This document shows positions 22,650 through 32,192 of a stretch of 64,000 nucleotides of DNA, piece after piece. Each line of letters starts with the position of its first letter. Position 1 is the stretch's first letter. The stretch is taken from positions 26,451,561-26,515,560 of the forward strand of contig NC_088775.1 of the NCBI RefSeq assembly GCF_954871325.1, in the 5' to 3' direction. The notes beneath the pieces were generated by a model. It had not been told where the DNA came from and made no database searches. It worked only from the letters and a program-made list of their open reading frames with translations. This DNA is from Gordionus sp. m RMFG-2023 (Eukaryota > Nematomorpha > Gordioida > Chordodea > Parachordodidae). The position numbers and the translations under genes are program-made.

Positions 22650-23520
22650 TAAAATATTTCAACATTTATTAGCATATTGTCAATTTTTAATTGTAAAGAT
22701 GAACACATCTGCAGCATAACTTGGTGAATCTTTGTTAAAATTCTTCTGATTGCAACTGCACATAAACTGCATGTACTAGATTTCCTACATGTGAAATCAT
22801 TCCTAAATATGCCTCTGCCATTAATTATTGAAAAAAAATTTCAAAATGTTAGGACAGCTTTTATAATCTTTATTTAAAAAATATATTTTTAAAGGTTTAT
22901 AAAATTTTAAAATTCTATCGATGGCGGGTATTAGGAACATATCAAAACCAACATTGTGCTGACCCAATTCTGTAAATACACTCTGGCTTTTACAAATTCA
23001 CTGAGGCATTATCAGATCAGAAAGCTGACATGCAATTTATTGATCCCGAATCTGCTATATTTACCATTATATGGTTAGCTATGTCTTTGGATTTTTCACT
23101 ATTTGAGGGGAAAATATTTAATAGTTTTATTGAAACGACCTTAATTTGGTTGAAATAGAGGAGGATCAAGGGAAATATTTTAATATTTCCCTTATTAAAT
23201 GCATCTGTTAGAATTGCATATGTATGCCCATCTTTCAAATCGTCAAGAAATGACCTCCTGGATTCAGGTCCTAAAACATTGATGATATTCTTGCTTATTT
23301 TTGTTCTACAAGTAAAGTTTTTATTTATCTTGGAGTTGTTAAATATTATGGGGAAAAGATTCTGCCCACATTGTAATGATAAGTAGCTCTGTGAATGTTA
23401 CAAGATAAGTGATTACAATTGCCGCAACTGTAGTTGCATCTGTATTATTTCTTATTTTTGGAGAATATTTTTGTTTTGCAATGGATGTAGATACACTCTC
23501 ACTGATTATAATAATGTGAT
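22650..23520 (-). pseudogene. hAT transposase N-terminal/central part, right half of A
   Basis: Minus-strand counterpart of 19080-20020. An open frame at 23017-23238 begins DGHTYAILTDAFNKGNIKIF and runs to IANHIMVNIADSGSINCMSA, longer than the equivalent left frame. Upstream in reading direction, FPHNI and DPESRRSF-like pieces are broken. Downstream, toward 22650, it aligns to the left half through VGNLVHAVYVQLQSEEF-like sequence. The C-terminal dimerisation domain is missing. Confidence 0.78.
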
Positions 23521-24834
23521 TGAATTATAATAAATAAAATAATTATCATTGAAATTAGTACAATATTACCTTATTATGTATTTAAACGTGATACGTGATA
23601 ATTAAGCGCCTATCCCTAGTTATAAACACACACGGTAGATTTCCAATTGCGGTCGTTTTGCGGGACATTCGCATAAAATATATTTTTTAAATTATAAAAT
23701 TAAAATCATTTGTTTTTTTATAAAATTTTATCTTGTTTACATTCTTTTATATTTAAAAAAGATCGTTAGTTTTTTTTATAAAATTAATATATTTTAATAA
23801 ATCAAGATGTTATTTTATTTTGAAAAATAGTTACCGACTTTGTCTTTATATAAACTAATTATAAAATTAGGCGGATAATTAAGTCAATTCAAAATCCTGG
23901 CCGAAGGCCGGCATTTTGAGGGCCGTTTTTTTAGCAATTTTTATATTTCTACCGCAATTTCATTTTTATTTCGCAAAATACCAAATTTCTCCCGCAATTG
24001 GAAAATTTTGACCTGGCAACCCTGGTTGAGGAAGCAAATAAAAAAATGTTTTTTTAATAAATAAAAGAGAATGAAAATTTTTTTATATTTTCTTTTTTCA
24101 AATAAAAAATTTCCTCTTCTCTAAAAGCAATAATTATTAAATAAATAAAAATATGAGTGGCTCACTAGATGTGGATTTTCTAATTCTCTATATTGTTGGC
24201 CAAAAGGAAAAATATTTTAGGAATGATGGATTTTCGGATGCGAATATTTTTGAAGGCAGTTTAACACCAGGAAAAATCAACCGCTCATTCGCAGTCAATG
24301 GTTCAATTAAAATCATTTGGCAAAAATCGATTTGAAAGTATGATAGATTCAAGTGAAATTTTCTCAAAACAAAGACTAATACTGCTTATTTATTATTTTA
24401 AATATTCTTGAATTGCTTTCTAGTAGTAAACTTGACGCTTCGTCACTGAATAGTAGTATTACAAAAATATAAACATCAGGATGTAACTTATGCGCCATCT
24501 TATTTTATATTATTAATTTCGAACCATATTTTAATAAGAAGTAACAAATATATTTTTAGAGCAGGTATCAATAATATCTAATTATAATTTAGAAGATTAT
24601 TATCAGACTTTAATAAAAAATAACTTTTTACTGTAATTGATAAAAATATAATATCCTTCCACAAAATATATATTTTAATGTTAAGAATAATATTAAACTA
24701 AATTTTATTAAAAATACTTCTATTAAGATATATATTTGTATAAAGTAATTTTTAAACTTTTTTAAGTATAATTTGTATTTTTTGGTCTGCACCATCCCTG
24801 TGGCCACTGCCATAATTTTTGGAACTATCAATGA

Positions 24835-26637
24835 TGGAGTGGGATGCTTCAAATGTAGAATTTAGGAAGTATTCCTGCATTGGAAATCGCGCATATTATT
24901 CGACGCTATAAAGATTATTCCGCGATTGATAAGAAAGCGCTGGGTCCTTCTGTTTGGAATGGATAATTTTCAATATATTTATATGGAAGAAAATTTATTT
25001 GAAGATCAGACCACAAATCATTTGAGAGACCGTTAGGAGATAAAGATCTGCCAAAAATTGTGAACAACGGACTATCAATATGGACCTAAAAAATGGGTAA
25101 TTATAATAGTGAAATAATATATAAAAAGGAAGTGTGCTAGCAGATGCACTATCGTAATTACCCATGAGGTAAATGAAACAAATAATGAAAAAAGTATGTT
25201 CGAGAAATACGAATTATTAACATGGCAGAGAAAGACTCAATAGAGGAGGCCAATAAAGATAGGATGCTATATAAGGTTTAAAAAAAACTATATGGATAGA
25301 GCTTGGTCACAATTTTCAAGACTACAACTATTTGCGAGAAAACGAAATAGGCTATCCTTAGGTCACGGTATAATAGAATGGAATGGGAGATTAGTTATTC
25401 CAAATGCTTACAATAAAAAAATTTTTAAACACTTCATAGTGCTTATCCAGGAATTGAGACCATAAAGACGATACTACTATTTTAGTGTTGGTTGTCGAAT
25501 TGCGATTGTGATGTAAAGAACTATGTTAATCATTGTCGGGGATGTCAAACAACATGACTAAGAATTGCAGAAACGCCATTATACTCTTGGGTTATTCTAG
25601 GAATTCCAGCTGCTGAATATCTATTTTACAAGGACTATTGATTCGATTGGTTAGTAGGAGTGGATTCATATTTCAAGTGGGTGGAAATTGAACTGAAATT
25701 AATGACGGTCCGAGGATTTAATAAGGGTGTTAAGAAATTGGTTTGCGAGATTTGGTACGCGTAGATAGATGCTGTTTGATAATGGACCTCAATAGATTTT
25801 GACGGAGTTTAGAAAATTTTGTAAACATGAAAATATTCAACTCCTCTATGTCACGCCATATCATCCCAAATCTAATGGACAGATAACATACTATATACTA
25901 AAAGGAAAATATGAATAAAAGAGACGATGAACCAAGAGAAATAATATGTAGAATCTTGCGAACTTATAGGATGAGTGTTCACAGTACTACTGAGAAATCT
26001 CCGGCCAAATTAATGTTAGGAAGAAATTTAAAAACCAATTTAAATTGGTTGAAATCAAATCTGATAAAGGAGATCGAAAAGAGTCAAAGAAAAACAAGGA
26101 ATACATGCAACGAGAATACTAAACGGAACAACCGGTTTGGATAAGGAATAAGTTAAATCCGAAATGGAAGGGTATATTGTAAAGAAGAATGGATTTTATT
26201 CTTACGAGTAGTGTTGTTAAACGGCTCGTTTTGAGCCAATTTTTTAAAACGGCTAACTCAATATTTTAGCCAGAAAAATATTGCCTAAGCTTCGAGATTT
26301 CGATAATATATGTTTAGACCTTTGTTCCTTCTATGAGCAAAATCTTCAGGCTTGCATAATATTTTTCTAGATAAAATTAGCCTTTGCCGTTTAACAAGAC
26401 TACTTACGAGGCAGAGTTGTTAGGAAGGTGCTGACCAAAAACCTACAAGGAGAGTGGAAATTGGGAGTCCAGAAAAGGAAACAGAAGGATTGATGACACA
26501 TGATCTTAAGGAGATGAAAAAACTATTGAAATGGAATATATATCGGCAGGAGCTCAATCGATAATAATGAACGAGTCAATTCAATGAGCTGTCAGCAATC
26601 ACCAAGCCATCACAAAGCCTATGTCATCCGACCAAAT
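24835..26637 (+). mobile_element. Ty3/gypsy fossil I, right part (RNase H to integrase)
   Basis: Plus-strand continuation of the fossil begun at 10870. It resumes in RNase H (DASNVEF near 24845, then FSIYLYGRKFI and SDHKSFE), followed by an integrase zinc-finger remnant (NHCRGCQTT near 25535), integrase core remnants (WLVGVDSYFKWVEIELK; ILTEFRKFCKHENIQLLYVT; PYHPKSNGQIT) and a C-terminal stretch at 25911-26144. It has many breaks, is old, and contains the 194-bp MITE at 26209. It is cut on its right by element B2; sequence after 28541 may be its remaining 3' end. Confidence 0.8.
26209..26402. mobile_element. 194-bp hAT MITE in gypsy fossil I
   Basis: The ends are TAGTGTTGTTAAACGGC and, read inward, TAGTCTTGTTAAACGGC, with a perfect 8-bp duplication CTTACGAG (26201-26208, 26403-26410). 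The length equals that of the copy at 31301-31494 and the two align in opposite orientation. The terminal 13 bp equal those of the foldback element at 1496. Confidence 0.95.
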
Positions 26638-28532
26638 CAGGCGCGTACGCAGGAATTTGGTCTGGGGGGGATAATAAATTTTTTTGAGAAATATTATTGT
26701 TTTTTAAAAATATCAAGCATAAATTTATTAGGACTAATAACTATTCCTAATACACAATTTTAATTTAATGTGAATTATAAAAAAATTATATGTAAAGAAT
26801 CACTTAAATGACCCAAATAGAAATTTGAATTTTTTGAGCCTTTACACAAAATGTTTCTTAGGAATAATTGTATTTTGTATGTTATATATTTACAATGTAA
26901 AATCAAATCTTCGTTGGAATTGAGCTAATTTTTCAATTATCTCATCCTTGCTTGTCGTCAAATGCCTATGAATATTCAAAAAATCCAAACCTTTCAATCT
27001 ACTTTCACATGTTGTACTTCTTGGTATGTTTTTCAGAGACCTGCAGGCCCGGCTCCTGGGCCGGACAATATTTTAATTTTTTTAATTATACCAAGGCCGG
27101 GCCCAAAAATTTTTTTAAAAAACACCCGGGCCGGACCTAAATTTTCTTAAAAAACACCCAAGCCGGGCTGTATTTTTTAAAACAGCCTATATTTGAAATC
27201 GTTATTATTAGCTATAAAAATCAAAAATAAATATAATTTATTTTTAAAAAATCCAGGCCGGGCCTGAAAATTTTATTTTAAAAAAAGCCGGGACGAGCCT
27301 GTAAATTAAAAAAAAAGCCGAGCGGCCTAAAATTTCTTTTAAAAATAGCGTAAAAAATCTTTAAAAAAAATCCGGGCCGTGCCCTACAAATGGTATTTCT
27401 GCAGGCCTCTGTTATTCTTCTTAAAAAAGAGAGTGTTCTCTCATTAGTTTACTAATGGGAAAAGTTTATAAACCCTTTTAATATATTGGGAATTTAATCT
27501 AAAATGTGTTTGAAATAATGCAGAGCTACCATAGCATTTTTTGGGACTATATCAACTATAATCTTATAAACATAGTTATTCAGCTAGTAAGGCATCATAA
27601 GATACTTTAACATCTTCATAATAAAAATCTAACAAATATTTTTTTTTTCTATCACCATCTGAAAAAGGTTGCAGGCTTTTGTGGAAGTAATATTTGCAGA
27701 TGTAAGTGCTGCATGATATATTAAAAATTCATTTATTTGGGTTATAAATGTATCTGCATCTAAGATAAACTCTTCTACTGATCCTATATTAATAATTTAA
27801 CGATGAGCTTGCCTTGCTGTCGAGGGAGACAAATATTAAACATGTATAGCTCTGCTTTTGACTCAACAATAAAATATAAAATATGAAATTCTTCATCAAC
27901 ATTAGCCCTAATTTCCTTGAGTTCTGAAAAAATGCTCTCCGCTATTCTCATCTTCTTAATCAAATCATTGTCATGTTTTAAAAGTAATACTTAAAATAGT
28001 TGTATAATTAAATAATACATTCTAATGAGAAATAAAATTTGGAATAAGCATTGAATCCAATAATTTTCTTGCTTCTGAGGAAATATTTCTTTCAGGCCAT
28101 TGTAATATTTCAGTAATAGCAAATAATTGGCTATTCTAACTCCTTAATTGCTGTTAGTGCTTGATGGAAGAGGCTCTATCTCGTTGGACAAGGTTGCAAT
28201 TTCTTTTTCCCTGTTGGACCAGAAGTTTCAGAAATAATTATTATTTGACTAGAAATTTGAAAATGGTAGATAAATATTACGCCACTAAAAATTTGAAAAT
28301 AATAAGTAAATATTACGCCGGAAAACTTGAAATCGAAATTAATTGATAAAATAACTTATGAATGTGATAATAAATGTAATATAATATATATTTAATATGA
28401 GATACGAATAAATATTAACAAATATAAATTAATATAAACAATAATATTTTTGAAAAATATATCCGGCATCTGCATTTTTTGGCTTTGGGGGGAGGATTTG
28501 TCCCCCTGCCCCCCCCGCTGCGTACGCCAATG
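26638..28532 (-). mobile_element. hAT element B, copy 2
   Basis: Starts CAGGCGCGTACGCAGG and ends, read inward, CATTGGCGTACGCAGCGGGG. It is flanked by GACCAAAT (26630-26637) and GACCAAAC (28533-28540), 7 of 8 matching. It is the near-identical inverted counterpart of 20681-22591; a 61-codon stretch at 28161-28346 translates identically to its partner at 20873-21058. It carries the transposase C-terminal remnant (minus strand, about 26890-28120) and D2 (27034-27411) at the same site. Confidence 0.93.
27034..27411. mobile_element. GC-rich hAT element D2 inside B2
   Basis: The ends CAGAGACCTGCAGG and, read inward, CAGAGGCCTGCAG are cleaner than in D1. The interior alternates CCCGGGCC-type blocks with A/T tracts. 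Position within B2 equals that of D1 in B1. Confidence 0.8.
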
Positions 28533-28685
28533 GACCAAACACTTGAGTGAGGAATTATTATTTGAAATCGTTAAAATATAATTTTAATTAATTATGGGAA
28601 TATGCTATACATATTAAATTTAGTGATTGACCAATTAAAATTAATGTCCCCCAAACTAGTGCGACTGTATAACTAAAGTTAAAAT

Positions 28686-28863
28686 TAGAGATCAGCATGA
28701 CCCGACCCAAATTGACTGGTAAATAATTTTAAAAAATTTTTTGCACAAATTCTAAGTTGCTCGGGCAGTAATAATTTTTTTAGGAATAAATAATCATAAA
28801 TTTTTCTTTATTCAAAGGTTTAAAAAAATGTGAAAATTAGCACGAATTTTTTGCCCAGCCCTA
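28686..28863. mobile_element. Probable short hAT MITE
   Basis: Starts TAGAGATCAGCATGACCC, resembling the element at 49082, and ends in GCCCAGCCCTA (inward TAGGGCTGGGC). No target duplication was found, so this is a weak call. Confidence 0.4.
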
Positions 28864-29180
28864 TATTTTTTGTTTAAATTAGATTTTAGAAAATTAATTT
28901 TCTTTAAGAAAGGTAAAATATATATTTTATTAATTAAAATTTTCACATTTTTTAAAAAAAACTTAATGTCAGAAAAATTTATCCAAATTTTTTTAATAAT
29001 ATATTACCGAATTAACCACCGGAATTAACCAGTATAATTTCTAAGCGTAAAATCATTATAAGAAAACTTATTAAAAAAATTGGGAACCATATACTATAAA
29101 CTTATTGGTTAAGCATATTTTTTTAATTCAAATATTTTAAAATATACTTTTATGAAAAAAATCGAATTTTCAATATTTTT
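28864..29180. other. AT-rich non-coding DNA
   Basis: Nothing recognised; it lies downstream (minus-strand sense) of the next LINE tail. Confidence 0.4.
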
Positions 29181-29191
29181 TTTATTTCTCT

Positions 29192-29447
29192 TTAGCTTTC
29201 ACCTTTTCTGGTGATAAGCTCCTTCAACATCTCTCTCCACTTTCTGTTATTTATACAATCTCTTTTATCTAATTTATACTTCTTTATATTGGCTCTAACT
29301 TTATGGCTCCATTGAAGTTTTGGCCTTCCTCTTTTACTTTTGCCCATCACTTCCAAACTCTCAACCTTATTTCCTATGTAGTTCATAGGCCTTCTCATTG
29401 TGTGCCCATACCACCTAAGTCTGTTTGCCACTAACAGTCTTAATGGT
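29192..29447 (-). pseudogene. LINE C-terminal tail
   Basis: The minus-strand frame encodes RLRWYGHTMRRPMNYIGN, then GKSKRGRPKLQWSHKV, then DCINNRKWREMLKELITRK and a stop. This order (R-WxGH-xRR, GRPK-W, D-x-RKWR) is the conserved C-terminal end of many LINE polymerases found in animals, including RTE-like families. A few codons (PLRLLVA) extend it 5' before an in-frame stop. The RT domain itself is absent, as in a strongly 5'-truncated copy. It is not the same family as the tail at 14647, which lacks the GRPK-W block. Confidence 0.8.
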
Positions 29448-29531
29448 CACTACCTTTAAACTACTTAGTATTCTTGTACTGCGCACTTTATCCTTTCTAT
29501 TAATATATTTATATAAAGTTTTAATTATTGT

Positions 29532-31292
29532 TTTAATATTTTTCTATCATAACTTCGTATGAAAGAACAACTTGAAAGGAACTTGTATGAATAATTCAAA
29601 TTGGAACAAACTACTATGATGGGATCGAATAAAAATTATCAAATACCTAATTTTTAAAATTGATAACCGCAACGGAACGCTAAATCTTAAACTCTTCAAC
29701 ATTATGTCTGTTTGCAAATTTTTCTTATGCAGTCTATTTTTTCAACAAGATTTGTTCTAAAAAATCATTTTAACCTTTAGAATTATAATCAATTTTCAGA
29801 GAAACATAAAAATTTTAACATTTCATAAATTTATAAACAGCGAATTCCAGTTTATATAATTTTCTTAGAAATTTGGACATTGTAAGTGGGAAATATATAA
29901 GCCTTGCTGCTCTGTTCGTCTTCATCTTATAATAGTTTGCTTCATAGTAATTAGGGTAGAATCAGGAATTTCTATACCCCTCCCCCCCCTCAAGTTAATA
30001 ACTGTACCACTCTCTCCTCATACTCTCTACTATGGAAAAATCAGATACAAGTAATACCCCCTACTCCTTATCTCCTAATGATGATAATGTCTTCACAATT
30101 ACCCCTCTCCTTCAACTTTAGTAATGATATCGCTGGAAATTTTCTTCTATAGAGGGGAATTTAATAATCTTATTGATTCCTTTAAAGAAAAAAATCTTTA
30201 AATATTGACTTTAAATAAAATTCGGCAAATTTTAAATCTATCTTATTGTTTTGCTGGCCATTTATATTTTTTAAATATGACTATTTTAAGGTTTATTTAG
30301 CTATGAATATCTCTTATTAAAATGTTATTACCATCCGAAGAACTTTTTATTACTATCTATATGGTGAAGCGGTAGATCGTTTATTTATTTTTGTAAATTC
30401 TGACCACATCAATTTAATTACCCACATCAATTTAATTACTCAAAAATTGATAAATTGTTTTTTATTCGGCATCCTTGTAATAGTAAGGATTTTGATAAAT
30501 TTTTAAAATCTATAAAAATTAATTGTTTTTTTTTTCATATAAATTTTTTTTAAAATATCTCATTATTTTAGTTTTAGATACATAAATTTAAATATAATTT
30601 ATAAATATAAAATAAATTAGAACGTAATTATGATATTTCTTGTAAAAAAATAAAGATTGAAGAATAAATATTACATTTTAATTATATCTAGTGTTTTTTT
30701 AATCCCCCCCCCCTATCTCACCACTTTCAAATGATTGTCATTCGGTAATTAATAAAAAGCCAATATTAATTTTTCTTTATTTTTGGTCCACGATAAATAA
30801 TCAAAAGCTTGTCACTAAGAGTTGAGTATGAATTGAAAATAACAGAAACTGATATAATATAATATTTATTTTTTGGAAATAGAAATGAAATTATATTATT
30901 ATTTTTTTAATCTACAGATGAGATGAATTTTTTACTAATACGAATCCTTTTCTCTTCCCCCTTCCTTCCTTCCTTCCTTCCTTCCTTCCTTCCTTCCTTC
31001 CTTCCTTCCTTCCTTCCCTCCTACAATACATAATAATTACATTTCGAAATTTTTTTAATATGATAACAAACGATAATTATTTTGAAATATAATAGGTTTT
31101 TTGTTAATCGCTTTTCTATTTGATAAAATTATATTTTTTTTAAAGACATTTTTAACACTTACTAATAGATATTTACTGTATTTTATATTATTTTTTTTGT
31201 ATTTAAATCGTAAATGGTACTTGGTATGCATTATTATAATATAAAAATAATTTTTTTAGGAAAAAAATAATACCTAACCCATCATTGGATTA
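29532..31292. other. AT-rich non-coding DNA with homopolymer and microsatellite tracts
   Basis: No gene or element ends recognised. It contains C-rich pyrimidine runs near 29980 and 30705 and the TTCC microsatellite. Confidence 0.45.
30961..31018. repeat. (TTCC)n microsatellite
   Basis: About 14 uninterrupted CTTC repeats, 58 bp; likely length-polymorphic. Confidence 0.97.
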
Positions 31293-31300
31293 TTAGTATA

Positions 31301-31494
31301 TAGTGTTGTGTAAACGGTTAACTCAATATTTTATTCCGAAAATATTATGCAGGCTTAAAGATTTTGTTCATAGATGGTACAAAGGTTGGACATCTATTAG
31401 CGAAATCTCGAGCCTTTAGAAATATTTTTCTGGCTAAAATATTGAGTTACCCGTTTTTAAAAATCGGCTCAAATGGAGTCGTTTAACAGCACTA
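31301..31494. mobile_element. 194-bp hAT MITE
   Basis: The ends TAGTGTTGTGTAAACGG and, read inward, TAGTGCTGTTAAACGAC are flanked by TTAGTATA (31293-31300) and TTGGTATA (31495-31502), 7 of 8 matching. It is the same length as the copy at 26209. Confidence 0.93.
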
Positions 31495-31527
31495 TTGGTA
31501 TATATTTGCGTTGTGCTATAAAAATTG

Positions 31528-32192
31528 TGTTGGGGGTAGGGGTGGGGGTATAACCATGGTATAACGTAATATCCGAAAAGGGAGAAGGAGGTTGTGAGGG
31601 TGATAAGACGATTTATTTTGTACTTCTAATCTTTTTACAAGAAAGAAAAAAAATGGGTTGAAATAACAATTTTACAAAAATCAAAATTGATATTGAGAGG
31701 TGGTCGAGATGATTGGTGAAAATGTTTGCTACTCTCAATCACAAGGTAGAATTGAATAATCTCTAGACCCATATCAATAATGAATAAGATTAAGGAGTAT
31801 TTTCTTAAATATTCTTTCTTTTCCTAGCATCTCTGATTTTGGTTTATAAAATACACGAGCTGTCGTAGCAATAAGATTGATATGTTTGATCTAATCAAAA
31901 ATTTATTGATTTATATAAAAAATTATAAATTTCTCATTGCATCATAATATAAAAACATAACAATCGTCTGAATTTTATACAAAAATTATAACTATTCAAA
32001 TTTAAATTATAAAAAAAAACTTTATTTTAAAATAAATATTAAAAAAACTATAAACAATGAACGAACTATAAAAATTAATAATGTACTCCCAAATTTATGA
32101 ATAATATAAAATCATAAAAATTAGAATAACAAAAAATTATCATATAAAATCATAGTTAAGAATAACAGAAGTACAACATCAAATTATCACAA
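31528..32192 (-). repeat. Possible 3' LTR of gypsy fossil II
   Basis: On the minus strand a purine run AAGCAAGGGGG (near 32193-32203) is followed by TGTTGTGATAATTTGATG, as in a polypurine tract and LTR start. The distal limit, near TGTTGGGGGTAGG at 31528, is a guess because no second LTR was found. Confidence 0.35.

Larger units (their letters stand above)
18701..24024. mobile_element. hAT element A, two inverted halves (GGGTTGCCA ends)
   Basis: The left end GGGTTGCCATGCC and the right end read inward (CAGGGTTGCCAGG) carry the classic hAT CAGGGTTGCCA signature, and an exact 8-bp duplication GTTGAGGA flanks the element (18693-18700, 24025-24032). The two outer parts, about 18701-20030 and 22640-24024, are inverted copies of each other, each carrying the same N-terminal and central part of a hAT transposase but pointing toward each other. 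Element B1 is inserted between them. The C-terminal hATC part is absent from both halves. The structure looks like a head-to-head duplication of a truncated hAT kept mobile by its ends. Confidence 0.9.
18402..24448. mobile_element. hAT element C (CAGTGACGAAGCGTC ends)
   Basis: Perfect 15-bp terminal inverted repeats CAGTGACGAAGCGTC and a perfect 8-bp duplication AATAGTAG (18394-18401, 24449-24456) define the element. Its own sequence is only about 300 bp on the left and 420 bp on the right; the 5.3 kb between is element A. A 60-residue open frame on the plus strand (24153-24335, starting MSGSLDVDFLILY) has no recognised relative and may be a transposase scrap or chance. A small hairpin (AAGGGAAG...CTTCCCTT) lies near 18425. 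Confidence 0.93.
12651..24802. mobile_element. Inserted block splitting gypsy fossil I
   Basis: The gypsy reading stops at 12650 and resumes by about 24835. The block starts CAGTGGCGTAGC and its far end read inward starts CAGTGGCCACAGG, so both ends share CAGTGGC. The flanking bases (TTGATAAT and CCATAATT) match only partly, so a single-element origin is uncertain; two successive insertions or a local rearrangement could also explain it. The block carries the second tRNA-bearing TIR element, a LINE tail, a gag-only LTR element and the C/A/B/D hAT nest. Confidence 0.35.

Noticed and set aside
12651-24802. A single 12-kb hAT with CAGTGGC ends
   Set aside because: Kept only as a low-confidence block: terminal similarity stops after seven bases and the flanking eight bases do not match convincingly.
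24628-24852. 74-residue minus-strand frame
   Set aside because: AT-rich chance frame crossing the boundary where gypsy fossil I resumes on the other strand.
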